64,000 bases of DNA from Amoebophrya sp. A120 (GCA_905178155.1 CAJINV010000005.1:6187207-6251206), one strand, 5' to 3'. Numbered from the stretch's first letter, positions 32,301-39,745 are shown. Notes: a model not told the origin generated them from the sequence alone. Translations and numbers: made by a program.

Positions 32301-32448
32301 CGGTCCTCGTCCTCCCGTGGTTTTCGTGATCTACTTCTACCACAACTGATGTTTCTGTTGTGTTGTAAGAAGCACTTCTACTGCAGCAGCTCCGGTGTGC
32401 CTGTGGTTGTTCCCGTGACGATCTTCTATGTCGTGGGACGACTGCCAT
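5040..32448 (-). CDS. Giant cysteine-rich protein gene, 57 exons, 56 introner introns
   Basis: Start ATG at 32448 (MAVVPRHRR), stop TAG at 5040-5042. Joining all exons by deleting each element plus one 5-bp target-duplication copy keeps one frame throughout, about 3,390 residues. The N-terminal third is low complexity: Arg/Ser/Gln-rich with two copies of a CCSLC-containing module, acidic-His and Ala/Ser runs. From about 25.2 kb downward the product turns Cys-rich: an EGF-like stretch (GYAGTG, about 21.9 kb), short repeats with CEASASCDSLTC and AGTHHKDN (12.5-16.1 kb), long repeats with NGKDWE and CCVHRC (7.2-11.7 kb), and a PAN/apple-like C-terminus. The Cys-rich part suggests a disulfide-bonded extracellular or lumenal protein, but the first residues are not a signal peptide, so the true N-terminus or its targeting is uncertain. 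The function is unknown. Exon borders are inferred from target duplications, not transcripts; the join at 29770-30303 is ambiguous by a few bases. It could be two genes if transcription breaks in the middle. Confidence 0.78.
5351..5560. mobile_element. Introner F, last intron of the giant gene
   Basis: 210 bp with F-type ends and TSD GTCAG on both sides. It lies 7 bp from the next element. Confidence 0.8.
5568..5718. mobile_element. Introner A
   Basis: 151 bp; ends TATGAAATGC and GCATTTCATA around CGTAC/GTGCGATGC stems; TSD CAGGT. Only 7 bp separate it from the F element at 5351-5560. Confidence 0.8.
5801..6075. mobile_element. Introner B
   Basis: 275 bp; GTCTGGGTC near the left end and its complement near the right; TSD TTGCA. 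The join gives CCVKGCKPP in frame. Confidence 0.8.
6156..6403. mobile_element. Introner K, diverged
   Basis: 248 bp; weak inverted ends (TATCCCCAGGAAAT versus TATGCAATGGAAAT); TSD diverged (ATCAA/ACCAG). Removal gives SCLVPWCTHA in frame. Confidence 0.6.
6486..6717. mobile_element. Introner J, single-copy family
   Basis: 232 bp; inverted ends GTGCACAACTCC...GGAGTTGTGCAC not shared with any other element here; TSD GTTGT/ATTGT. The join gives EPNNGAFYQ. Confidence 0.75.
7036..7205. mobile_element. Introner E
   Basis: 170 bp; ends TATCACGCAGAAAAAAGC and GCTTTTCTCTCTGGGATA; TSD AAGTT/GAGTT. The join gives YHCNFTDY. Confidence 0.8.
7402..7547. mobile_element. Introner A
   Basis: 146 bp; both ends of the GCACTGC/GCATTGC subtype; perfect TSD AGCTT. 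Confidence 0.85.
7611..7863. mobile_element. Introner B
   Basis: 253 bp; TSD TGGTC/TGGTT. The join gives LPNANHANLRC. Confidence 0.8.
7947..8185. mobile_element. Introner C
   Basis: 239 bp; GGCGTTCTCAA...TTGAGAACGCC ends; TSD AGGTG/AGGAG. Confidence 0.85.
9710..9939. mobile_element. Introner F
   Basis: 230 bp; CTGTTTCACTGTAA...TTACAGTGAAACAC ends; perfect TSD ACGTT. The join gives QVKTWAHLQC. Confidence 0.85.
10349..10630. mobile_element. Introner D
   Basis: 282 bp; GGTCCCCACCCC and GGGGTGGGGGCG near the ends; TSD GGGTG/GGGTA. The join gives ALAYPTTGS. Confidence 0.8.
10672..10824 (+). mobile_element. Introner A
   Basis: 153 bp; perfect TSD CAATT. The join gives VANWLDVRE. Confidence 0.85.
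10915..11205. mobile_element. Introner D
   Basis: 291 bp; left terminus slightly degraded (AATCCTGTG); TSD TACCG/TGCCG. The join gives TCGTSSEEK. Confidence 0.75.
11288..11528. mobile_element. Introner C
   Basis: 241 bp; C-type ends; TSD diverged (ATCAC/GTCAA). The join gives NHLTCKDH. Confidence 0.75.
11672..11776. mobile_element. Introner I, the smallest (105 bp)
   Basis: 105 bp; ends TATCCAGGAAAAAAGAC and GTTCTTTCCTGGATA; TSD CAGGC/CAGGT. The only copy of this type here. Confidence 0.8.
12025..12174 (-). mobile_element. Introner A, reversed orientation
   Basis: 150 bp; TATGAACTGC end left, CACAGGATA end right; TSD GTGCT. The join gives FDASTQLEC. Confidence 0.85.
12211..12490. mobile_element. 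Introner B
   Basis: 280 bp; TSD AGTTG/AGCTG. Only 36 bp of exon separate it from the A element at 12025-12174. Confidence 0.8.
13690..13953. mobile_element. Introner B
   Basis: 264 bp; perfect TSD CCGGG. The join gives GACPAGYHQKD. Confidence 0.85.
14001..14176 (+). mobile_element. Introner A
   Basis: 176 bp; perfect TSD GTGCC. The join gives SEALCCREKC. Confidence 0.85.
14628..14862. mobile_element. Introner C
   Basis: 235 bp; perfect TSD ACCTT. In gene orientation the duplication (AAGGT) allows a GT-AG register, unlike most others. The join gives NGKVHVRC. Confidence 0.85.
15190..15339 (+). mobile_element. Introner A
   Basis: 150 bp; left end TCTCCTGTGC; TSD GCGTG/GCGTA. The join gives KCSTLDCSG. 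Confidence 0.8.
15406..15563 (+). mobile_element. Introner A
   Basis: 158 bp; perfect TSD CTCAT. The join FCENESCGTSG matches the neighbouring intron-free repeat FCETESCGTSG, confirming it is spliced exactly. Confidence 0.88.
16099..17459. mobile_element. Introner D enlarged by an inner insertion (1.36 kb)
   Basis: D-type termini at both ends and perfect TSD CCGCG; the join gives NKGTAANTVC. Other D copies are about 280-310 bp. About 1.05 kb of extra DNA lies inside, starting at a T-run (16146-16155), and a piece resembling a family C interior lies at 17100-17215. Confidence 0.75.
17506..17813. mobile_element. Introner L, single-copy family
   Basis: 308 bp; about 40-bp inverted ends (TATGGAAGTGTCAGG, then GAAATCGACAAAGTTGAAAT); perfect TSD CTGCA. 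The join gives DGCSNEWGRG. Confidence 0.82.
18011..19201. mobile_element. Introner N, 1.19 kb
   Basis: Inverted ends of about 50 bp (TATAGAGGGCAAATGAGTGA left, complement right); perfect TSD CAGAA. The join gives NARCFWQDVQDP. The interior (18130-19000) is unlike the short introners and contains pyrimidine-rich CTCGCC repeats at 18830-18990 but no recognisable gene. Confidence 0.8.
19258..19500. mobile_element. Introner C
   Basis: 243 bp; perfect TSD CTGCA. The join gives SGGCSSLSRCQ. Confidence 0.85.
19546..19698 (+). mobile_element. Introner A
   Basis: 153 bp; left end GATCCTGTGC; TSD GTGCG/GCGCG. The join gives FCAALIQDP. Confidence 0.8.
19762..20001. mobile_element. Introner F
   Basis: 240 bp; TSD CCTGA/CGTGA. 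The join gives NDLFTDFNV. Confidence 0.8.
20049..20182 (+). mobile_element. Introner A
   Basis: 134 bp; perfect TSD GTTTC. The join gives NTGNIPPTTG. Confidence 0.85.
20237..20385. mobile_element. Introner A with two identical termini
   Basis: 149 bp; TATCCTGTGCAAAAG at both ends, so fully symmetric; TSD AATGT/AGTGT. Confidence 0.82.
20443..20591 (-). mobile_element. Introner A, reversed orientation
   Basis: 149 bp; perfect TSD TGAAT. The join gives AKDGFTWHAND. Confidence 0.85.
20635..20898. mobile_element. Introner B
   Basis: 264 bp; perfect TSD CCGAT. The join gives GYGIGDILNW. Confidence 0.85.
20918..21187. mobile_element. Introner B
   Basis: 270 bp; TSD AAACA/GAACA. A 19-bp micro-exon (20899-20917) separates it from the preceding B element. 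Confidence 0.8.
21248..21514. mobile_element. Introner B
   Basis: 267 bp; perfect TSD CACGC. The join gives QCNEACDNN. Confidence 0.85.
21551..21872. mobile_element. Introner G
   Basis: 322 bp; perfect TSD TTTTG. The join gives EDGKNCYDY. Confidence 0.85.
21930..22191. mobile_element. Introner B
   Basis: 262 bp; perfect TSD GCCGA. The join gives SGFGVVCDGG. Confidence 0.85.
22257..23874. mobile_element. Introner C interrupted by a second transposon
   Basis: C-type outer ends; TSD GAGAG/GAGAA; the join gives EFFLANSEC. A 1365-bp element (22414-23778) sits inside; without it the introner would be about 250 bp, the usual C length. Confidence 0.85.
22414..23778. mobile_element. Nested DNA transposon, PIF/Harbinger-like by TSD
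   Basis: 1365 bp bounded by near-perfect inverted repeats of about 115-120 bp (GAGTGGGGTAACAAACCTCC...) and the 3-bp duplication TAA at 22411-22413 and 23779-23781. TWA duplications are typical of PIF/Harbinger. Each arm carries a 40-bp palindrome (CATCCACCCGGCCGGGTGGATG core). No transposase frame is present, so it is non-autonomous. Inside are a direct repeat (CCACCCACCCAAGCCG at about 22751 and 23586) and two perfect palindromes at 22821-22845 and 22855-22892. Confidence 0.8.
23983..24248. mobile_element. Introner B
   Basis: 266 bp; perfect TSD TACGG. The join gives RFLTPYTDLDN. Confidence 0.85.
24297..24436 (-). mobile_element. Introner A, reversed orientation
   Basis: 140 bp; perfect TSD GCTGC. 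The join gives KRGQHSTCD. Confidence 0.85.
24462..24742. mobile_element. Introner B
   Basis: 281 bp; perfect TSD CTGCA. Only 25 bp of exon separate it from the A element at 24297-24436. Confidence 0.85.
24786..25110. mobile_element. Introner G
   Basis: 325 bp; TSD CGGGC/CGGGT. The join gives KLRNPSVFFDD. Confidence 0.82.
25178..25448. mobile_element. Introner B
   Basis: 271 bp; perfect TSD CACTG. The join gives GGAPSSVAVDQ. Confidence 0.85.
25620..25941. mobile_element. Introner G
   Basis: 322 bp; perfect TSD TGCAG. The join falls in an Ala run (TPAAAAAASPT). Confidence 0.85.
26015..26269. mobile_element. Introner B
   Basis: 255 bp; perfect TSD CGCCG. The join gives FQGDGAGGMTS. Confidence 0.85.
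26342..26513. mobile_element. Introner E
   Basis: 172 bp; TATCCCACAGAAAAAAGC and exact complement at the right; perfect TSD GCTGT. The join gives SSAYSGPSAY. Confidence 0.86.
26590..26864. mobile_element. Introner B
   Basis: 275 bp; perfect TSD ACGTG. The join gives ANNSTFLDDN. Confidence 0.85.
26962..27193. mobile_element. Introner C
   Basis: 232 bp; TSD GGCGT/GCCGT. The join gives NNTETxELEEM in frame. Confidence 0.82.
27264..27454 (+). mobile_element. Introner A
   Basis: 191 bp, longer than other A copies; right end altered (GGTTA); perfect TSD TGCCG. The join gives SQLAATEGG. Confidence 0.8.
27710..28024. mobile_element. Introner O, diverged
   Basis: 315 bp; ends TATGGCATGCTCAG and CTGAGCAGGCCATA; TSD degraded (ACGGA/ATGTA). 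Removal gives ARSYMRHFVG in frame. Confidence 0.65.
28044..28192 (+). mobile_element. Introner A
   Basis: 149 bp; perfect TSD CTTCT. Only about 19 bp of exon separate it from element O. Confidence 0.82.
28234..28368 (-). mobile_element. Introner A, reversed orientation
   Basis: 135 bp; perfect TSD TGTAC. The join gives GGSTASPSMAS. Confidence 0.85.
28427..28569 (+). mobile_element. Introner A with an 8-bp repeat
   Basis: 143 bp flanked by GGGTCGAC on both sides, 8 bp rather than 5. Removal gives NGTSTQHDD. Confidence 0.82.
28677..28928. mobile_element. Introner B
   Basis: 252 bp; perfect TSD CATCT. The join gives AQEQDEVKRQ. Confidence 0.85.
29102..29427. mobile_element. Introner G
   Basis: 326 bp; perfect TSD CATGT. 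The join gives RVLQHGRRDH. Confidence 0.85.
29770..30303. mobile_element. Introner P, chimeric ends
   Basis: 534 bp; the left end resembles A (TATGCAATGTAAAAGCATCG), the right end (GGCCATA) does not, and no TSD is visible. Frame continuity (CATV..SGGST) requires an intron here, but its exact borders are ambiguous by a few bases. Confidence 0.5.
30388..31202. mobile_element. Introner M, first intron of the giant gene (815 bp)
   Basis: Inverted ends TATCAAATTAGAAAAGTCCT... with TCAGCTGTATTTTTCCTCAT and its complement; perfect TSD AGGTA. The intron-free twin module in exon 1 keeps the empty site (GGAAAGGTAATATC at about 32000). Confidence 0.87.
31203..32448 (-). other. First exon of the giant gene with an internal duplicated module
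   Basis: About 415 codons of low-complexity protein. Two copies of a roughly 60-residue module are present (NNRPAGGA, SFSRTN, a Lys/Gln run, NCCSLC then EINADIT): one at about 31979-32166, the second at about 31203-31362. The second copy continues after intron M with FPPRRGRPPG, matching FPSGRGRPSG of the first. Five-prime to the ATG the frame stays open to about 32575, so an earlier start by splicing is possible. Confidence 0.7.
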
Positions 32449-32717
32449 GTTGATCTTCACGAAGTACAGGAGTGCCCCCGGCCCCGCGGGGTGGTCGCTC
32501 TTACAACTGGGCCAACACCTCCTCGCCGAACTGTTCGGATATTCAACTTGACCTGGTTGTTCTGGAGAAAAAAACTACTGAGTCGCGTCGTGTAGTCAGT
32601 CAGCTAGCTTGACCTCGTTGTCCGAGCTCCTTCTACTTTTTCAGATTTCATGTCACTTCTATCCTTTTCCTTGGTTTTGAGGTCAAGCCCTCGCTAGTCA
32701 AGGGTGTCACTTTTTAC

Positions 32718-33140
32718 TTACTGCTGCAGCTTCAAAAAAATTACTCCGGATCTTTGTCCATCGTGATCTTGGTTCGGCTGCTCGTCCCGCGAGAAAGAAC
32801 TTTGCTTCCCGGGGAGTTTTATGCATTGCAAATATGTCTGGGCCTGGAACAGTTGGAGTTTGTCGTGCAGGTTCTATATGGTCCAGAAATTCAAATTCTT
32901 CATTGCGGGGCACAGCATCACAACTGGTTCTGCAAAAGAAATCCCCTCCCAGGGAGGCCAAAAGTGGACAGGCACAGATTTATTTGCTACTCGTGCATTA
33001 CAGATTTTTGAAAAACCTGTAACTGACAGGGAGCGTCACAAGTTCCAATCGTTCCAAAGGCCCCAGACCTATTTGCACTGGATACGTTTTGTCACTTCGT
33101 CGTCGAAAAATTCCCGTTTATTTCTTCTGAAAACGAAAAG
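32718..33140 (-). CDS. 3' end of an unknown small gene
   Basis: Removing the B introner at 32820-33084 joins EFFDDEVTK to LPGKQSSFSRDEQPNQ and runs to a TAA at 32718 (GVIFLKLQQ-stop). The acidic and polar product has no recognisable domain. The 5' end is not found: the frame stays open past 33140, but no convincing ATG precedes it. Confidence 0.4.
32820..33084. mobile_element. Introner B in the small upstream gene
   Basis: 265 bp; TATGCATTGCAAATATGTCT left; TSD AGTTT/CGTTT. Confidence 0.75.
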
Positions 33141-33599
33141 GTTGCTGCTGCAACGAACGTGACTACACAACGCTTGTGGAAGAAGCCATCTTGTCTTTTT
33201 TGGATAAAATACGCTTACTTAGTGTCTTGGTCTTGCCAAGGTCAAAATCAAATGAAAACATAAACAAAGAGAAAATACATAGATAGAGAAGTATGTAAAG
33301 TCGAATGAATAAAGAGTCGTGAAGAAGTGAGTGCCTCTACATCGTGGTCGCCAATGGGTGGTATTTTTCCAATAGGCGTGGGCCTGTAGGCGTTAATTCG
33401 GGGTGGGTGGGTTGGTCGGTTGGTTGGTTATGCAAATTTCCCGTGGAACCAAACCCGCTGCGCTGTATCTTGTGTTTTTCTGAGATTCATCTAACTACTA
33501 TCACCGTTGAAGCTGCCTACCTACCCACCTACCGGCTCTCTCTACGATCGTACTACCGTGATCGCGCCGACCCAACTACCTACCTACCCCTTTCCACCC

Positions 33600-34750
33600 A
33601 GAGGAGATCGGTGACCACGCCTACCGACCCACCCACCCACCTGCCGGGTGGGTGGGTGGGCCGAGCTTGCGTTGCCTATTGGCCACGCCTACCGACCTAC
33701 CCACCCACCTGCCTGGTGCGGGGGGCAAGGGTGCGCGGCCTATGCATTCATTGGCCACACCTACCGGCCTACCCAACCACTTGCCTGGTGGGCGGGTGGG
33801 GTGAGCGTGCGTTGTCTATTGGCCACGCCCAACGACCTACCCACCCCTCTGCCTGGTGGGGAGGGTGGGGCGCGCGTGCGTTGCCTATTGGCCACGCCTA
33901 CCGACCTACCCACCCACCTGCCGGGTGGGGGGGGGGCAGGCGTGTGCTGCCTATTGGCCACGCCTACCGACCTACCCACCCACCTGCCGGGTGGGGGGGG
34001 GGGCAGGCGTGTGCTGCCTATTGGCCACGCCTACCGACCTACCCACCCACCTGCCTGGTGGGGGGGTGGGGCGAGCGTGCGAGCGTTGCTCAGTGGCCAG
34101 GCCTACCGACCTACCCACCCGCCCACCTGCCTGGTGGGGGGGTGGGGCGAGCGTGCCTTGCCTATTGGCCACGCCTACCGACCTACCCACACACCTGTCT
34201 GGTGGGGGGGGGCAAGCCTGCGCGGCCTATTGACCACGCCTACCGACCTACCCACCCACCTGCCTGGTGGGGGGGTGGGGCGAGCGTGCGTTGTCTATTG
34301 GCCACGCCTACCGACCTACCCACCCCCCTGCCTGCCTGGTGGGAGGGGTGGGGCGCGCGTGCGTTGCCTATTGGCCACGCCCACCGACCTACCCAACCAC
34401 CTGCCGGGTTGGGGGGGGGCAGGCGTGTGCTGCCTATTGGCCACGCCTACCGACCTACCCACCCACCTGCCTGGTGGGGGGGTGGGGCGAGCGTGCGTTG
34501 CCTAGTGGCCAGGCCTACCGACCTACCCACCCACCTGCCTGGTGGGGGGGTGGGGCGAGTGTGCCTTGCCTATTGGCCACGCCTACCGACCTCCCGGCCC
34601 ACCTACCTTGGCACGGGTGAGCATGCGCTGCCTGCTGGCCACGCCTACCGACCTACCGACCCACCTGCCTTGGCACGGGTGAGCAAGCATGCGCTGCCTG
34701 CTGACCACACATGCCGACCCACCCACCCACCTTCCCTGGCAGGGGTGAGG
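33600..34750. repeat. About 17 copies of a 69-bp minisatellite
   Basis: Unit: GGCCACGCCTACCGACCTAC, then CCACCCACCTGCCTGGTGGG, a G-run and GCGAGCGTGCGTTGCCTATT. Copies start at about 33602, 33671, 33752 and so on to 34703. The CCCACCC/GGGTGGG halves form a hairpin, and the G-runs could form quadruplexes. Confidence 0.85.
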
Positions 34751-35984
34751 GCGCGCCCTAAAGGTTCAACGCTTCGACCAGACACAGACATACTTGCACC
34801 CAATGCGATCCCAGGCACTTAAGTTTGTTCTTGGTTCTCAAATTGATTCTGATCCTCAGTGACTTTGTTGTGAGTGGCACAATCACAACGAGAAAAGAAA
34901 AACAAATCCTCTGCCTCAGGGTCAGGCCTTCATTGGTGCGCTGGCTTGGTTCGTTTCATTCTCACAAGATGAAGCCGAGCTCCTTCGGCGGGAGGAAGAA
35001 AAATGTCGCAGCTCGTTCTCTCTGGCCCTGGCCTGCGCACGCAGTGCGCTTTGTGGCGAGGGTGGAGAAGCGCCGCGCATAGACGTATCGCCTACCTCAG
35101 TGTATGTAGTTCACTCTATCGCAACTAAAACCCCGACCACTTGCGAGGGGAAATCTAAAAGCTGCCATAGCAGTGGGGTTCTAGACTTCAAGTGGCGCCC
35201 CGCGGATGCGGTCGGCGTTGTGGCCGTGCCGCGCCGATGGGCCCCGGGCAACTAAAAGCGCCACAGGCTGCTAGATCAAAGACCGCCCTTTACGGGCGGG
35301 GCGCTTTTCATCAGGATGGGCATCATTTCACCCATTTCGGTGCCCGCGATAGCAAACCGTTTACGCGGGAGCCTTTGCGGGCCACCACACACGGGCCAGG
35401 CGTCGCCGGCCTGCAGCCAAGACTGTCTCTGAGCAGTTGTAGTTCTTCATCACTTCACTCTAACTGGGCGCTGCCCCAGCTCCCGCATTTTCGTTGTCAC
35501 ACGCATCAAGAAGTAGGTGGGTGGGAAGGTAGGTGTAGACGCGCCTCCGTTGCGCCCCGCAAGTGAAAATCGCCCACACCTGGAGGACACGCGGACGCAT
35601 CATTGTCCAATGACGACCAACCAACCCACCTACCCACTGCTCAGCCACGAAGGAGGGCGTGATCTTTTTTGTTTCGGTTGATTATGAATGGACGAGAGGA
35701 GCGTCAGTATCACGAGGTAGGTAGGTAGGGAGGTAGGTGGGTAGCGTGCATCTCATTCCCGATATCAAAGCACAACTTTCTCCAGCTTCGATTGTGGGAA
35801 GCAGAACGTCGTCGACAGACTCACGTACATCAGGATAAGCGAAATAGCGACACCGCGACGCCGAATATGTCTCCGCCACAATACGTCCACCACCAAACGC
35901 AAACCAGACGCACGTCGACCTCACCACGCACTGCGACTCCGGAAGAATGTTTTTCTATAACCCGCGACGGCCCGCCGTCTTCAG
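34751..35984. other. Non-coding part of the 2.7-kb element
   Basis: No gene seen. A hairpin AGACCGCCC...GGGCGGGGCG lies at about 35279-35308, and a GTAGGTAGGTAGG run at 35717-35740. Confidence 0.5.
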
Positions 35985-36060
35985 CATTTGCATAACCAAC
36001 CAACCGACCAACCAACCCACCCCGAATTAACGCCTACAGGCACACGCCTACTCTATTTTT

Positions 36061-36431
36061 CAATCAATGACCATATCGATATCCAGGAGGAAAACGAAAA
36101 GCGTGCGGCTACTTGTCGTTGGTTGCACATGGAGGAAGACACTAATGGTCACAAGTGTCCTCGTTCGTCTTCGTAGTAAATAAAGGACTTTTGTTCAAAC
36201 CGAAAATATTACGGTAATGCAACAACCACAACTGCAACTGCAGCTGAGCCGGTTCTTTGCGTACAACTCCAGCTATTTGTAGACTGCTCTAGTTTGTAGT
36301 CTGCTTTAGAATCTAGCCTGTAGTCGACCTTCTTCCTCGCTGGTGGTTGAGGTTCTTCCTACATGATTGCAATTCCAATTTGTTTCATGATCGTAAATTC
36401 TGATGATGTAAATCTATTCGAGGTAGTCCCC
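36061..36431. other. Likely 3' untranslated region of the second LINE
   Basis: AT-rich, no frames; lies directly downstream of the RT stop at 36432. No poly(A) or short tail repeat is obvious. Confidence 0.35.
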
Positions 36432-37574
36432 TTAGATTATCCTCTTCCGTCCTCTAAGTCTCATGATTGCTTGGATTGGTAGTCTTTCGCTGTTGTTGTT
36501 TGCTTGAAAGGAGAGTGCTGAAGATGTATTGCTGCTGCTTGTTGTTTTCGCTGATCCTGTTGTTGCGCCTGTGGTGATGTCTCGCCATAGATTTCGATCA
36601 AGACAATCTTTTACTGTTGCTCGTTTTCGATTGAGATCCGCGTTGATTTCTGCTATCCAGGTCTTCGTTGCTCCTTGCCCTTTTTTTGTCTTGGCGTTCG
36701 GCACGGTGGCTGACAACATCAGCCGCGCCCAACGTTTCGCCGGATACCTTACCACGTGGCCAAAGTATCGCAGTCTTCGCTCTCTAATTTTCTCAGAAAG
36801 CGCCCGGGCCTCCAGCCTGTTGTAGATGTCTCGCGTTTTGACGTGGTCGCGTTTTGTTACTCCGAGACAGTGGCGGAGCTTCTTTTTCCACCACGTGTCT
36901 AACAAGTTCTCGTCACTTTGTCGCAGACACCACGTCTCACATCCCCATGCGAGCACGGGGTAGACGAAGGCGCAGAGGATTTTAAATTTGAGCCGCGGCG
37001 TGAGTATTTTACTGCTGAAGACGTTGGAAAGCTCCCCGGTTTTCTTTTGTGCTAGCAGGATTCTCGTCTCGATGTCGCGCTTGTCGGTGCCGTCTTCCGA
37101 AATGATGGACCCGAGGTAGGCGAATTCCCGCACGCGCTCGATGCTGTTGCCGTCTACGTCGATTGCTTGCTGTTGCTGCTGTTCTGCGTTGAAGCTCATA
37201 AACTTGGTCTTCGTGAAGTTTACTTGCAAGCCAAACGCTGAGAATTTTGCACATAGGTTTTTTGTGACTGCCGTCAGTTTTTCTAGGCTTTGCGCAAAGA
37301 GTCCCAGGTCGTCGGCGTATAGCAGGTGGTCTAGTGCTACTGTTTGCAATTCTTCTGCTTTGTTTACGAGGCGGCCGCAGATGAATTCTACTCCTTCCCC
37401 TACGTCTATGCGCTCCATCACGTAGTTGATGCAGAGGTTGAAAATGATTGGCGATAACAAGCAGCCCTGTTTTGTTCCTGTCGTTGTTTTTGTTTTGCTG
37501 CTTTGCTCTCCGTCCCGCTTTACTGAAAACTGGTGGTCTTTGTATAGCGCCCAGAACCTGATCGTAAATTCTAT
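36432..37574 (-). pseudogene. 5'-truncated LINE reverse transcriptase
   Basis: Open from 37574 (just below an in-frame TAA) to the stop at 36432, about 380 codons. It shows the RT block GTKQGCLLSPIIFNL near 37480-37440, the catalytic LLYADDLGLF near 37320, the thumb-proximal YLGSIISEDG near 37105, and GCETWCLR followed by the Leu/Arg-rich C-terminal region (KLRHCLGVTKRDH, RRLRYFGHVVRYP) found in L1/CR1-type LINEs. The endonuclease and first RT blocks are missing, so this is a 5'-truncated copy, the usual product of incomplete reverse transcription. It is not related closely to the LINE at 1-3547 (YSDD versus YADD). Confidence 0.8.
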
Positions 37575-39127
37575 TTATAGATTCATCAATTCGGTGCTCG
37601 GCTCTGCACTCTTTGCAGACCGATCTGGTTCTGGGCGCGCCCCTCCTCCTCTCCTCGAATAGTAGTACGATAACTGGACGACGAGACATGTAGGTACTTT
37701 TAGCAATGACAATTACGCATACCGACATGAAACGAAAACTGAGAGGCCCAGGATGGTGGAGATTACGCATCATCACCGAGAAATGAATTGATCAACTGGT
37801 GTTGGTACATCTTTAAGTTGAGTTCCTAATGGTAATTGATGGGCCCTCATCGTTGTAATCGCTCATCACTCATCGTCCGGGCCAGTGCAAAGAAGTTCAA
37901 GTAGTCGCGCGTCTTGATCGTCCTGTTGAAAATTGAAATTCGACTGGCAAGAACACACTCGAGGACAACAGCCGTCACCTGTATCATTGACGCTACACAC
38001 GCTCAACTGCAAATCGCTATGTTTTGATTTATGTCCTCTTTGATGAAATTGAATTTTCATTGATTTTGATTTTGTAAAATGTAATTCTCGACGAGGCAGA
38101 AGCCGTTCGCTACAACTTTTCCGATTTGTCCTTTTTTCAACTAGCATGAACAGGCTGTTTTTCTGAAAGTCTTCTACACGGCTAGCAAATACAAGTGCAA
38201 GAAACACAATCACGCATGTTTCTGTAGCTCAGTTTCTGCCCACCTCTACTACAGTCCTTCCTTGGTGCGATCTTGTCAAAAGCAGTTTCCCTGCTGGTCT
38301 GCCACTGTTAGAAACAAAAACATAAACATAAACAACCCTTGTTCTAATCGTAATCTTCTATGTATAAAGATATAAATTTCCTTATCTATGCTTGTACTTC
38401 CTTAGAAAGTGACACACTTGCACTTCTTTGCCTTGACACAAATCAGACAGGAAGCAAAATGGGGAGTGAGACAAGCGTAAAATACTATCGATCCGCAGTC
38501 AGATGGGGCGAAACATCACCTAACTGCACCTTTGCGAGAATGCAATTTCACTCAGCTCGCGCGCGGAGGTGCCATGCTCTACGCGACGAGCGTAGAACTA
38601 AAATCACTCATCGCAAAGATTAGTAATGAAGAAAAATTTCGCGCCAGCTTCAACCCCGGCAGCACATTCTTGTGCTATTGGGCAGGACAGACGAGAGGGT
38701 TAGTGATGAAGACACAAATTCGCAGCAACCTTCTCCGACAACAAACATGACGCCAAGCAACGAGCCCAACACCACAACGCACGAGGCAGTGAACTGTCGC
38801 TGCCCGCTCACGGCAACTGTAATTTGGCGACAACCACAACAGGCACATGGAGCAGCAACCAACGTGTCCTGGTTTTCCTCATAGGCATTACGAGACGCAG
38901 TAGTGTTTTGGAGGAAGAGAGCCGAAAGCAAATAGGTATCCTGACAAACACTATTATAAATAATATAACGCACTACAGCTGCACTAATAATTCTGCATGT
39001 GGCCCGATAAAAACAAAAAAAAGATAATCGCGGCTACTTAGTCGTCACGGTCGACTCTGCTTGTAAAAGGCGGGCAGCTTCCTTTAGCCTGCCAGGCCTC
39101 TCGAGCACTTTCCTTTTGCCTGTCGAC
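37575..39127. other. No gene recognised
   Basis: Scattered short frames on both strands, mixed composition, AT-rich at 38930-39020. Nothing supported. Confidence 0.5.
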
Positions 39128-39745
39128 CTACGAAGCCCCTTGTCCGCCAGCTGGTCCGCTCAGTTGATGTGGCGCGGACTCGTAGTCCTCGGGGAACGAA
39201 GAAGTGGGGGGGGCGCCCTCTTCCTTTCCCATTTCATCGAACAGGCGCTTCGCCTGGTTCAAATAATATTGAAGCGACCCAAGCGTGTCCGCGAGTTTCC
39301 GCTTATCCTTCCATGAGCTCTCGGTCAGCTGTCGGAGATTTTCCATGTTTGTGTCGGATGTTCCTCCGAATACGATTGCGTTGTAGTCTTTGACGTCTTT
39401 CGCTAGCTGATTTTCCATTTCCTGGAATTTTCTTGATAGGGGTCCAAGGTCCCCGTCAGCATTCAACACCGCGACGCGAAGGGGTTTCAGTTGTTCTTCC
39501 CATTCCGTGTTTTTGGCCATAATCCTCGCCGTGACATCATTCGAATGCCGGGGGCGCGTTTGCGCTTCGCGGGGCTTTTGCTCTGCGACCGCCCCCACCC
39601 TTGGCCCCTCTGTGGCACGCGCGGCAGCGTGCGCGGTTGGCTGTGCTGTCTCTGTTGCGCGCGTGGCCGGCAGCATGGTCGTTGTATCGGGTACGTAGAC
39701 CAATTTCCCAGCGACCCTTCTGCCCTATGATTGCAACGCAGAGAA
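39128..39745 (-). CDS. Hypothetical protein, possible last exon
   Basis: About 200 codons ending at 39128. The sequence reads like real protein: a Thr/Ala/Pro-rich start (ATRATETAQPTAHA), then a charged, probably coiled-coil stretch (EWEEQLKPLRVAVLNADGDL, KFQEMENQLAKDV, LGSLQYYLNQAKRLFDEM) and an acidic Ser/Pro tail. Upstream of the first codons, an AG at about 39733 (CAATCATAG, minus strand) could be a 3' splice site. No family recognised and no introner beside it. Confidence 0.4.

Larger units (their letters stand above)
33345..36060. mobile_element. 2.7-kb element with long terminal inverted repeats
   Basis: About 70 bp at 33370-33442 (GCGTTAATTCGGGGTGGGTG, then GGTTGGTTATGCAAAT) recurs inverted at 35985-36056. 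Between them lie the minisatellite (33600-34750) and 1.2 kb of non-coding sequence. No transposase or integrase frame. Exact ends and target duplication not resolved. Confidence 0.65.

Noticed and set aside
33344-34822. 492-codon plus-strand open frame
   Set aside because: It runs through the 69-bp minisatellite; the openness follows from the repeat length and composition, and the product is only repeat.
37575-37776. Upstream extension of the second LINE through the frame at 37009-37776
   Set aside because: That frame is offset from the RT and has no RT motifs; the RT frame itself meets a TAA at 37575.
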